A stretch of 64,000 bases of DNA from Kalaharituber pfeilii (Eukaryota; Ascomycota; Pezizomycetes; Pezizales; Pezizaceae), in assembly GCA_015179045.1 (NCBI GenBank), contig WHUZ01000059.1:336035-400034 (forward strand), read 5' to 3'. Made by a program: the position numbers and the translations under genes. The notes under the pieces were generated by a model. That model searched no databases, was not told where the DNA came from, and was given only the letters and a program-made list of their open reading frames with translations. Of the stretch, positions 31,555 through 42,900 are shown piece by piece (position 1 is the first letter of the stretch; each line of letters opens with the position of its first letter).

Positions 31555-33300
31555 GTGCCAAGTAGTCCTGCAACCTGAGCTGAACTTAACAAGTATGACA
31601 GGTCTCTCTCGCCAGCATTGAATTTGACAGATATGACAGGTCCGGCCCAACAGTATGAGATGTGAGTTGAATTTAATAGATATGGCAGGTCCGGCCCCAC
31701 GGCCTCAGGTGAGGAAGAGTGAGCTCAATTTTACCGGTATAGCAGGCCCCACCTACCGCCGTGAGGTGAGGTAGAGTGAGCTGAATTTGACAGGCATGGA
31801 AGGCCCAACCCGACAGCGTGAGAAAGTTGACAGGTATGGCTGGCCCACGAGATGAGGCAGAATAAGCTGAATTTGGCATGTATAGCCGGCCTGACCTGAC
31901 AGCGCGAGATCAGGCACAATGAGCTGAATTTGACAGCTATGCCGGGCCCAACATGCCGGCACGAGATGCGGCAGAATGAGCTGAACTTGACAGGTTTGGC
32001 AGGCCCTATTCGACGGCGTGAGATGAGCCAGAATGAGCTGAATTTCTCACGAATTGCAGACCCAATTCAACGGCATGAGGTGAGCCAGAACGAGCTGAAT
32101 TTCCCACGAAATGCAGGCCCGGGCTGTCGGCACGAGATGATGCAGAATGACCTGATTTTGACACATTTATTCGGCCCGTCCCAACGGTGCAAGATGCAGT
32201 AGAATGAACTGAATTTGACACATATGGTCCACTGGCGCTGACGTTGCAAGATGCGGTGGAATGTACTGAATTTGACAGGCATGGCCGGCCCGAGCCTACG
32301 GTGCAAAGGAGATGAGTTTGAGACGTATGGCATGCCCGAGGTACGAGATGGGATGTGGTAGAAGAGCTGAATTTGACAGGTATGGCCGGCCCGAGCCTAC
32401 GGTGCAAATATGAGGTGAGTTTGAGACGTATGGCATGCCCGAGGTATGAATTGGGATGACGTAGAGTGAGCTGAATTTGATAGATATGGCAGCCCCGACC
32501 TGCCGGCGTGAGATGAGGTAGAATGAGCTGCATTTCATACGACTGGCAGCCCCGACCTGACGGCATGAGATGAGGTAGAATGAGCTGAACTTGAGACGCA
32601 TGGCATGCGCGAGGCACAAGATGGGAGGAGGTAGAGTGCGCTGAATGTGAGATGTATGGCATGCCTGATCGAGCCTGAGCCGAGGCACGAGAACATGCGG
32701 AATGAGCTGAATTTGATAAATGTGGCAGCCCCAACCTGCCGGCATGAGACTTGGTGGAATGAGCTGAATTTGACAGGTATGGCAGGTCCGGCCGGACACC
32801 GTGAGATGAGGTAAAATGAGCTCAAGTTGACAGGTATGGCAGATTCGAGCCGACGGCGGGAGGTGAGGTAGAATGTGGTCGATTTGACACGAATTGCATG
32901 CCCGACTTGACGGCATGAGCTGAATTTGACACGTATAGCTGGCCCGACCTGATGGTGCAAGATGAGGTGGAATGAGCTGAATTTGACAGGCATGGCCGGC
33001 CATGGCCATTTCAGTAGGCATTGAAGTAGCCATTTCAGCCGCCATTTCAGGTGCCATTTCATCAGCCATTTCAGCAGCCCTTTTATCAGCCATTTCAGCA
33101 TCCATTTTGGCACCCAGTTCAGCAGCCAGGTCGGCATGTAATACGTAGTAGCAGTTCCGACCCGAGGGCACGAGATGAGATGCAATAAGCTGAATATGAC
33201 AAGAAGAGGAGGTACGGCTCAACGGCGTGAGATGAGGTGAAGTTGACAGGTATGTCTGGCCTAACCTAAGGCACTCAGTAGCCATTTTAGTAGCTATTTC
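31555..33300. repeat. ~57-bp tandem array, copy 2 (about 27 units)
   Basis: Units read like GAGATGAGGTAGAATGAGCT, then GAATTTGACAGGTATGGCAG, then GCCCGACC-GACGGC. They are better conserved than at 19180-20035 but clearly the same family. Long minus-strand frames (32296-33339, 32006-32734) consist of repeated MPVKFSSFYLIS-like peptides and are not genes. Between about 33000 and 33130 a different 12-bp repeat is embedded. Confidence 0.88.
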
Positions 33301-33520
33301 AGCAGCCATTTCAATAGTCATTGTGGTAGTCATTTCCATAGTGATATCACTATCTCATTTAGTAGCCATTTTAGTAGCCATTTCGGTAGCAATTCAAGTA
33401 GCCATTTCGTGTTTTTTTTTTTTTTTTATATTATTAATTACTTGCTACCTTATAGACTATAATAACAAGTAGCTTTTTCAGTAGCCATTTTGGCAGCCAT
33501 TTCAGTACCTAATAGTTATT
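33000..33520. repeat. 12-bp GCCATTTCAGCA microarrays
   Basis: Two patches (33000-33130 and 33275-33510) are built from the 12-mer (A)GCCATTTCAGTA/GCA with substitutions. On the minus strand they translate to EMAx repeats. A LINE-A tail (33412-33467) interrupts the second patch. Confidence 0.85.
33412..33467 (-). mobile_element. Decayed LINE-A tail insertion
   Basis: 16 T followed by ATATTATTAATTACTTGC and ACCTTATAGACTATAATAAC is the LINE-A module with C-to-T and G-to-A changes. It interrupts the GCCATTTCAG array. No clear target duplication survives. Confidence 0.65.
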
Positions 33521-33529
33521 CTGAGCCAA

Positions 33530-35389
33530 GATTAGATCTTAATATTTTTTCTTATTAGAATAAAAAAAACTCTAGGTAGCTTTTAACTAACCTATCTACT
33601 CCTTAGTGAGCTAAGTTCAGTTCAATTTTAGGTAGACTTATTTATAGATATTGTAATACTCTTCTACTAATATATATTTATTTTATAACTACAAAGATAA
33701 ATATATATATAGTAGTAGTACATATAAGACTTATAAAGTTAGTAGTAAGTGATTATATACTTTTTACTAAGTTTATAACTATATAATCTTAGTTTTCTAT
33801 AGTTATTGATATTAGTATATTTGTATTATTATTTATATAGAAATTGCAACTAGTTATCATAAATACTACTAGTTATACCTTATACTAAATTTAACCTAGT
33901 CATATTTGAAATAGCTGATACTTGTTATAGAATGAGAGCCTAGGCTCTAGTAGATGCTAAAAGGCATTAGATATTATAGCTATGAAGATGCATATTCAGT
34001 AGGTCAAAGTTATTATAAAGGTATATATCTTATAGACTAAAAAGGCTATAGAGGCATATATACTATAGACCAAGATGGCTATAGAGGTATATAAGCTATA
34101 AGCTGAAGAGGTAATAAAAGCATATATAGTGTAGGCTACAAAGGCTATAGAGATATATATATGGTAGGCTAGAAGGATAGCTATTTTGCATAAAGTATAT
34201 AGTAGAGCAGAGTAATTTATGAGCATAATTGGAAAATAATAAAGTATAGAAGTAAAAAGAACTTAGAATACTGTTTGTATCTTAATTCTTTAACTATGCT
34301 ATTGCTTGTGCTTAAATAGACTAAGTGCATTATATATGATATTACAGGCATAACTATTCTTATACTATAATATTATCTTATTTAAGTATCATCAAAAGGT
34401 ACTACTAACTATAAAGCCCACCAGTTGGAAGTTTAGTTAGCCCAATACTAGTCAGGTCTGTAGTAGTGGAACTTCTTCAGTTAAGAAGTAAGTTGGTATC
34501 ATGATTAGCAATCTTAGTTCCTAACTCTTCTGGCAGCTCTTATTGTACTATTCATTATATGATAACCTTTTCTTATTTTCTTATATTATAAATCCTTGCA
34601 TAAGAATTAGAGTTATAATAGTATTTTTAGATAGAGGCTTGCATTAGAGGTTTTAAGTTCTTATATTTGTTGTACTAGAATTTATTATAAGAGTTGGTTA
34701 AAAAGAATAGCTATTACTTAGTATTTTTTAGGGTTTGGCTTGATTTTTAGAATCCATTTAAGCTGAATTTATTAATAGCTTTGAAAAATTATATTTTATA
34801 TAAATAGAAGCCTAACTCTTTAGGGTTAGAAGAGCAAGTATTTGGAACTTAACTCTAACAAATATAAAGCTTTCTTACTATCTTAACTACCTTATTTTCT
34901 GTGACTTATATTTAATTATATTTCATAGTGCACTTAGTTATTTAGTAAATTGCTTACTCTCAACATATTCTGTAACACTATATTTTTTAGGTCTTGTTTC
35001 ACCACAACCTCATAAATAACTAATAATAATATCCTATAACTTTTCTGAACTTCTAAAACTCTTGACTACTAAGAATGAACTGATCTTATAGAGATACAAA
35101 GACAAAGTAGACTTCTTACTCAGTACTGAAGTCATATAGTTAGCTCTTACTACTATACTGAGACTAGAACTCTAACTGCAGACTAAATTCTATATGCACC
35201 AAATATGTATTAAGAATGTTAGAGAACTAGATTAGATTGAAGTCCAATAAAAGTGATTAGATCTACTAGTTCTTTAAAGACAAGAGAAGATTACTCTCCT
35301 ACTCTCTATCTTATAGGCCGTAGACCTGAGTCATGTTAATGTGCTAATCTCTCAGTTTAATGTATGGGCTTGAAATATAAGTTTATAGC
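33530..35389. other. Decayed Ty3-like retrotransposon sequence (outer host of the nest)
   Basis: AT-rich, dense stops in all frames. Part of it (33940-34330) matches 52640-52950 in the same orientation, including a shared ATCTTAATTCTTTAACTATG-type stretch and the encoded start of a Gag leader on the minus strand. The end at 35389 continues at 50612 across the inserted chromovirus. Confidence 0.55.
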
Positions 35390-36099
35390 TATAAAGAATG
35401 GGTCAGGGCCGGGGTCAAGATACTGGGGAGGCAGCATATACCAGGAAGGCAGCGAGTACTAAAGAGGTAGCAGAGTTCACAGCGGGTAGAGACAGTCAGT
35501 ACTATATAATGTAGAGAGATGTATGCCAAATTACATACAGCCTGAGTATGGATATAAGTTGTTACATAAGGAGCAGAAAGTGATATGGAGATGAGCCTTC
35601 TTTATAGAGAACTCAGGAATCTTGGCAGAAGAATATTCTAGATACAGGAGAATCAAACGAGCCTAGAAACTTGGCAGAAGAACAAACTAGTATGAGAGAA
35701 GCTTCGAGCTAATGCAGGAGAACATTCTGGATGAATCAGGGATGCAAGAAAATATACAGGAATATACGGGCAGTGACCGAGATACAAGCGGCTACTATGC
35801 ATAAGGACTTGGGGCAGGCAGCAAGGGTCAGAGCTTTCAGGTACTACCACTATGCAGTAACTCGGCAGGAGTTCGGGCTGTAGCAGGGAATATGCAGGAA
35901 TACATGGGCAGTGACTGGGATGCAAGTAGCTACTATGCATAAGGACTCAGGGTAGGTAGTAAAGGTTAGAGCTTTCAGGTACTACTACTACGTGGTGGCT
36001 CAGTAGGAGTTTGAGCTGTAGCAGGGTTTCAGGGCCTCGGGTTTCACATGTCATGTGCGAGAGGAGTATTTCGGCTATAGTAGGGGTTGGCTCATTACA
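35390..36099 (-). repeat. Old chromovirus LTR (3' side)
   Basis: TATAAAGAATGGGTCAGGGC...GCTCATTACA, 710 bp, homologous over its length to 39180-39883 with many transitions. Confidence 0.9.
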
Positions 36100-39000
36100 G
36101 TAGCCTCTCTTCTAAAGGGAGAGCTCCAGCAAACTTCAGAGTCAAGGTACTAGGGTACTAGGTCTTCGTATATACTACTCATCTCAGTAGGAGTCATGGT
36201 CAAGGTTTAGTAGGGTAGAAGTCACAGAAACATTGGACCAACAAGAGGGTATTAGTACACAACTTTGCAGGTTTCTAGGTGGGGTAGTCATAACTAGTCC
36301 AGCGAACGAAGTACTCTAGCTTGTTGTATCTTCGGCGGAAGTTAAGGATTTCTTCAACTTCATACTACTCTTCATCTTCAACAATAATGGGGGGTAGCGG
36401 CTCTTGAGTCTAGCCAGGAAGGGGGTTGGTAGCAACAGGTTTAAGTAAGGAGGTGTGAAACATAGGATAGACCTTCATTGAGGGGGAGAGTTCAAGCTTA
36501 AATGTATAGGAGGAAATCTTCTCTTGAATCTTGAATCTTTCCAATCTCTTATAGTCAAGCTTTTCAGAAGGTTGTATAGTATGCAGGTTTCATCAAAGTA
36601 GCCAAACCTCATTACCGACGTTATACTTGGGTATGAGTAGGTAATGCCAGTCAGAGTTTTCAGCCTGTACAGCTTATACCTACTTGATTTCAGTTGGCAG
36701 GTACTCCTTGAGAGCCTATAGGCAGTCAGCATACTTCTGAAGGACTAGAAGGCTGAGTAACTTAGTGTTGGGCTTAGAGAGCAGGGTGTAGTACAGATGG
36801 TAACTATAATTAGCAAAGAAGGGTATTACTCTCATAGTTGAGGACAGGGTATTATTGTATGTGAATTCGGCCAAGGTAAGAAGGTCAGCCCAGTTGTCCT
36901 GTTAGTAGTTGCAGTATCCTCGCACGTACTGTTCCAAGATCATGTTGACTCACTTGGTTTATCTATCAGTTTGGGGGTGGAAGCTAGTTGAGAGTTTTTG
37001 TTAGATTTTGAGAAGTTCGCAGAGGGTTTTGGAGAATTCGGAGGTGAACTGGTACCTTTATCAGAGACAATAGATTGTGGCAAGCCATGTAGTCTAAACA
37101 CATGATTGAAAAAGAGCTGGGCAGTATCCTTAAACTTGGCATTGGACTGGGTAGTGAGGTAATGTGCCATTTTCATAAGATAGTCCACCACAACTAAGAT
37201 CATATCCTTACCAGTAGACTCAGGTAGTTTAGTTATGAAGTCCATGGACAGGGACTTCCACTTTTGTTGAGGTACTTCTAAGGGTTTTAGGAGTCCGTAG
37301 GGTGCATGGCGAACAGGTTTGATATGGGAGTAGGTGTCGTAGTTCCAGATATAGCGAGCTATGGTTGTATGCATGTCAGGCCAGTAGTAGTTTTAGGACA
37401 AAATCTCATATGTCGAACCTTGCCCTAAGTGTCCTACTACTGGGTGGTTATGACAGGTATGAATAATCTCAGTTCATAGTTCGAGGTTGTCAAGGATATA
37501 TACCAGTCCGTAGATGTATAAGACACCATCCTTAAAGTTGCATTCTACCAAAGGGACCTTAGGATATCCTTTTTCTTCTTTTTCTAGTACCTTCTATATG
37601 TCCTGAATAAAGGAGTCGGTTTGGGTCAGGGTCTGGATCTCGGCTTTATAACTAATTACTATAACGTTCAAGGAGAGGAAGGAGAATTTTTCACCTGGGA
37701 TAACTTCTTGTATTGGCCTAGTACAATTATCTCCTTCCTTAGTGAAATCTCTAGATTGTCTTATAGGTGTATCAGACTTCCTATTCTTGTCTCCAGACCA
37801 GAAGATAATTGTAAAGTCATATTGAGTGAGCTCTTCTACTTATTGGACTTGGTGATGGTTTAATAGGGTCTTGGACTTAAATGTCTCTAGGTTATAGTAG
37901 TCAGTAATAATGGTAAATGGTAGCGGTACTGAATGTAGATGCATATACTACTCGTTGATTGCTTGTACGATGGTCAATAGTTCCTTATCTCTAATGCCGT
38001 AGTTGCTCTCTACTGGTGACATTTTCTTACTCATAAAGGCAACTGGGTGCAGTACCATTTTGCTGTTCTCGAGGAATTTTTGTAACAGGATTCCGGATAT
38101 AGTATAGTCAGAGGCATTGGTTTCCAGAATTGTTTCTAGTTCAGGTTCAAAGTGCTGTAATATGGGTGTGGAGATGAAGACTTCCTTCAGTTTCTTGAAT
38201 ACCTGACTACATTTTTTATTCCACTTAAACTTGGTTCCTTTTCTTAGCAAGTTGAAGAAGGGTTGGCAAATTGCTGAGTACTAGTGAATAAACCTTTAGT
38301 AGAAGTTCGTGAACTGTAGAAAGTATTAATGATCTTTGGTAGAGTTGGGTGTTTCTCATTCAGTGATAGCTAAAACCTTGGTAGAGTCTATTCCGATACC
38401 TTGTTCGAAGATAATAAATCCTAGAAAACATGTTTCTATAATAGAGAATTCATACTTTTCCAGTTTTACAAAGAGTCTGGCTTCCTGAAGCTTGGCTAGC
38501 ACTTTCCGTATCTGGTTTCTATACTCACTCTTGTTCTTGGAGTATATCAGTATGTAGTGAGCAGTACGAGCCGAGCCAGCTCAAGCCAGCTCGAGCCCAA
38601 GCGAGCCAAGATTATGCTTGTATTTTTCTTGATAGCTCACTAAAATGCTTAGCCAGTGTAAGGTTTCATAAACTGTAAATACCTACTATAGTAATAATTA
38701 GAGACTTGGAGCTTATTCTGATCTATTAACAACTTCGAAATGTACAATTTAGCTGTTAGTAGTAAGAAAGATGAAAATTTAGCTTAGTTTAGTTTAGTTT
38801 ATCAACCTTATATATATAATCAATTCAGGCTTGAGCTAGCTCAAGCTCATACTATGCTAGCTCGAGCCAGCTTGTGCTGAGCTCACTTACTCATGAGCTA
38901 GCTCGAGCTCACCCTCCAGCTCAGCTCTAGCTAGCTCGTGCCGCTCACTATCAGGATATCGTCAAGGTATATACAGCAAAAAATATTGAGGTATTCCTTC

Positions 39001-39179
39001 AAGGTGTCATTCACGAATCATTGACATGTTGCTGGAGCATTAGTAAGTTCAAAGAGTATGACAAGGAATTCAAACAGTTCATACTAAGTACGGAAAGCTA
39101 TTTTCTACTCATCGCCTTCCTTAATCTGAATGAGGTTGAAGGCAGAGCGAAGGTCTAGTTAGGTAAAGATTTGTATTCC
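36100..39179 (-). pseudogene. Old chromovirus pol remnant (RT to chromodomain)
   Basis: Minus-strand remnants align in order with the intact pol at 39942-43697. 36475-36732 matches the integrase C-terminal part. 36940-37374 matches the integrase core (SMDFITKLPESTGKDMILVV, DKGTSS, with the central D-D region). 37948-38250 matches the RT/RNase H part (FEPELETILETNASDYTISG, SNYGIRDKELL). Stops replace many Gln and Trp codons. A MITE splits the RT at 38555-38950. Upstream RT, protease and the linker to gag continue at 45717 beyond the young insertion. Confidence 0.85.
38555..38950. mobile_element. 396-bp MITE-like element, second copy
   Basis: It is the same family as 2922-3279, in opposite orientation, with ends TAGTGAGCAGTACGAGC and CTAGCTCGTGCCGCTCACTA. 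The intact family RT reads TATATCAGGATGTCG, so the flanks TCAGTATG (38547-38554) and TCAGGATA (38951-38958) are an 8-bp duplication with two later changes. This supports a hAT origin. Confidence 0.85.
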
Positions 39180-39883
39180 TGTAAAGAATGGGTCAGGGTC
39201 GGGGTCGAGATACAGGGTAGGCAGCGGGTGCCAGGGAGGCAGCGGGTTCACGGCGGGTAGAGACAGTCGGCGCTATATCATGTAGAGAGAGATGTATGCA
39301 GAGTTACGTACAGCCTGAGGGTGGATACAAGTTGTTACGTGAGGAGCAGAGAGGGAGGTGGGGATGAGCCTCCTTTATGGAGAGCCCAGGAACTTGGCAG
39401 AAGAACATTCTAGAGAATCAAACGAGCACGGAAACTTGGCAGAAGAATATTCTAGATACAGGAGAATCAAACTAGCGCGGGAGAAACTTCGAGCTAATGC
39501 AGGAGAACATTCTGGACGAATCATGGATGCAAGAGAATATGCAGGAACATACGGGCAGCGACCGGGATGCAAGCGGCTGCTGTGCGTAAGGACTCGGGCG
39601 GGCGGCGAGGGTCGGAGCTTTCAGGTACTGCCGCTACGCGGCGGCTCGGCAGGAGTTCGGGCTGTGGCAGGGAATATGCAGGAACATACGGGCAGCGACC
39701 GGGATGCAAGCGGCTGCTGTGCGTAAGGACTCAGGGCGGGCGGCGAGGGTCGGAGCTTTCAGGTACTGCCGCTACGCGGCGGCTCGGCAGGAGTTCGGGC
39801 TGTGGCAGGGTCTCGGGGCCTCGGGTCTCGCGTGTCACGTGCGGGAGGAGTATTTCGGCCGTGGTGGAGGTTGGTTCGTTACA
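39180..39883 (-). repeat. Young chromovirus 3' LTR
   Basis: 704 bp, TGTAAAGAATGGG...GGTTCGTTACA on the plus strand. It contains a direct duplication of 137 bp starting GAATATGCAGGAACATACGG at 39535 and 39672. Frames at 39358-39887 within it are not genes. Confidence 0.95.
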
Positions 39884-39941
39884 GTAGCCTCTCTTCCAAA
39901 GGGAGAGCTCCAGCGAACTTCAGGGTCGAGGTACTGGGGTA

Positions 39942-42900
39942 CTAGGTCTTCGTATGTGCTACTCGTCTGGGTGGGGGTCGTGGTCGAGGTTTTGCAGGGT
40001 AGGAGTCGTGGAAACGTTGGACCAACAAGGGGGCGTTAGCACACAACTCTGCAGGTTCCCAGGTGGGGTGGTCGTAACCAGTCCAGCGAACGAGGTATTC
40101 TAGCTTGTTGTACCTTCGGCGGGAGTCAAGGATTTCTTCAACTTCGTACTCCTCTTCGTCTTCAACAATGACGGGGGGTGGCGGTTCTTGGGTCTGGCCA
40201 GGGAGGGGGTCGGTGGCGACAGGTTCAAGCAAGGAGGTGTGAAACACAGGATGGACCTTCATTGAGGGGGGGAGTTCGAGCTTAAACGCATGGGAGGAAA
40301 TCTTCTCTTGGATCTTGAACCTTCCCAATCTCTTATAGTCAAGCTTTCCAGAGGGTCGCGTGGTACGCAGGTTTCGTCGAAGTAGCCAGACCTCATCACC
40401 GACGTCATACTTGGGTGCGGGTAGGCGATGCCGGTCAGAGTTTTCAGCCTGTACAGCTTGTGCCCACTTGATTTCAGTTCGCAGGTACTCCTCGAGGGCC
40501 TGTAGGCGGTCAGCATACTCCTGAAGGACCGGAAGGCTGGGTAACTTGGCGTTGGGCTTCGGGAGCAGGGTGTAGCGCGGATGGTAACCATAATTGGCGA
40601 AGAAGGGGGTTACTCCCGTGGTTGAGGACAGGGTATTGTTGTATGCGAATTCGGCCAAGGTGAGAAGGTCAGCCCAGTTGTCCTGTTGGTAGTTGCAGTA
40701 TCCCCGCAGGTACTGTTCCAGGATCGCGTTGACTCGCTCGGTTTGTCCATCGGTCTGGGGGTGGAAGCTGGTTGAGAGTTTCTGTTGGATTCCGAGAAGT
40801 TCGCAGAGGGTTCTGGAGAATTCGGAGGTGAACTGGGTACCCCTATCGGAGACAATGGATTCTGGCAAGCCATGTAGTCTGAACACGTGATCGAAAAAGA
40901 GCTGGGCGGTATCCTTGGAGTTGGCATCGGACCGGGTAGCGAGGTAATGCGCCATTTTCGTGAGGCGGTCCACCACAACTAAGATCGCATCCTTACCATT
41001 AGACTCAGGTAGTCCGGTGATGAAGTCCATGGACAGGGAATTCCACCTTCGTTGAGGTACTTCTAAGGGTTTCAGGAGTCCGTAGGGTGCATGGCGAACA
41101 GGTTTGATACGGGAGCAGGTGTCACAGTTCCGGATGTAGCGGGCTATGGTGCTACGCATGCCAGGCCAGTAGTAGTTTCGGGACAAAATCTCGTATGTCG
41201 AAGCTTGCCCTGGGTGTCCTGCTGCGGGGTGGTCGTGACAGGTACGAATAATCTTGGTTCGTAGTTCAAGGTTGTCAGGGATGTATATCAGTCCGTAGAT
41301 GTATAAGACACCATCCTTGAAGTCGCATTCTCCCAGAGGGACCTTGGGATGTCGTTTTTCTCCTTTCTCTAGTGCCTTCCGTATGTCCTGAGCGAAGGAG
41401 TCGGTTTGGGTCAGGGTCTGGATCTCGGCTTCATGACTATTTACCATAGTGTTCAAGGAGAAGGAGGAGAACTTTTCGCCTGGAATGATTTCTTGTATTG
41501 GCCTAGCACGATTATCCCCCTCCTTAGGAAGATCTCCAGATCGTCTTGTCAGCGCGTCAGCTTTCCCATTCTTCTCCCCGGGGCGGAAGGTAATCTTAAA
41601 GTCGTATTGGGCTAACTCGCCTGCCCATCGAGCTTGGCGGCGGTTCAACAGGGTCTTTGACTTGAACGTTTCTAGGTTATGATGGTCAGTGATGATCGTA
41701 AATGGTTGCGGTAGAGCATGCAGGTATATATGCCACTCGTTAACTGCCTGAACTATCGCCAATAATTCTTTGTCTCCAATTCCGTAGTTACTTTCGGCGG
41801 GGGACATCTTCTTGCTCATAAACGCGACAGGGTGGAGGACTAGTTTGCCATTCTCAGGAAACTTTTGTGACAGGATACCAGATGTAGTATGGTCGGAGGC
41901 GTCAGTTTCCAGAATTGTTTCCAGTTCAGGTTCGAAGTGCCGTAGTATAGGTGCAGAGGTGAAGGCTTCTTTCAGTTTCTCGAATACCCGACTACATTCC
42001 TCATTCCATTTGAACTCGGTTCCTTTCCTCAGCAGGTTAAAGAAGGGTTGGCAAATTGCTGAGTACTGGTGAATAAACCTTCGGTAGAAGTTCGCAAATC
42101 CTAGGAAGCATTGAAGGTCCTTGGTGGAGTTGGGTGTTTCCCATTCAGTAATGGCTGAAACCTTCGCGGGATCCATTCTGATGCCTTGTTCGGAGATGAT
42201 AAATCCTAGAAAACACGTTTCTGAGACAGAGAATTCGCACTTTTCCGGTTTAACAAAGAGCCCGGCTTCCTGGAGTTTGGCTAGTACTTTCCGTACCTGG
42301 TTCCTATGGTCACTCTTGTTCTTGGAGTATATCAGGATGTCGTCAAGGTAGACACAGCAAAAGACGTCGAGGTATTCCCTCAAGGTGTCATTCACGAATC
42401 GTTGACATGTTGCTGGGGCGTTGGTGAGTCCAAAGGGCATGACGAGAAATTCAAACAGTCCATACCGAGTCCGGAAAGCCGTTTTCCACTCATCGCCTTC
42501 CTTGATTCGAATGAGGTTGAAGGCAGAGCGGAGGTCTAGTCGAGTGAAGATTCGTGCTCCTCTGACCTGGTTCAGGGTCTCTTCAATTCTAGGCAATGGG
42601 TATCGATCCTTCTTGGTGATGTCGTTCAAGGCTCGGTAGTCAACGCAGAGGCGGAGTGATCCATCCTTCTTCTTGACAAATAAGATGGGTGAGGCGGCTG
42701 AGGAGGAGGACGGTCGAATAAAGGATTTGGCCAGGTTTTCGTCTAGCCAGCGACGGACCTCCTGTAATTCTGAGTCTGACATAGAGTACATTCGTCCAAA
42801 TGGTGGCTTAGTCCCCTCTTCCAGGGGTATCTCGTGGTCTACGTACCGGTGGGGTGGAAGTATGTCCGCTTCCTTCTTGCTGAAGAGGGGTAGAAAGTCG

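Noticed and set aside
32006..33339. 242- and 347-codon minus-strand frames with repeated MPVKFSSF-like and EMAAEMAT peptides
   Set aside because: They are tandem-repeat translation, with unit-length variation changing frame between units. No start or splice context.
39358..39887. Several 60-120 codon frames in the LTRs (also at 20542-20879 and 45185-45726)
   Set aside because: They recur identically in every LTR copy and break in the old ones. LTR sequence, not genes.
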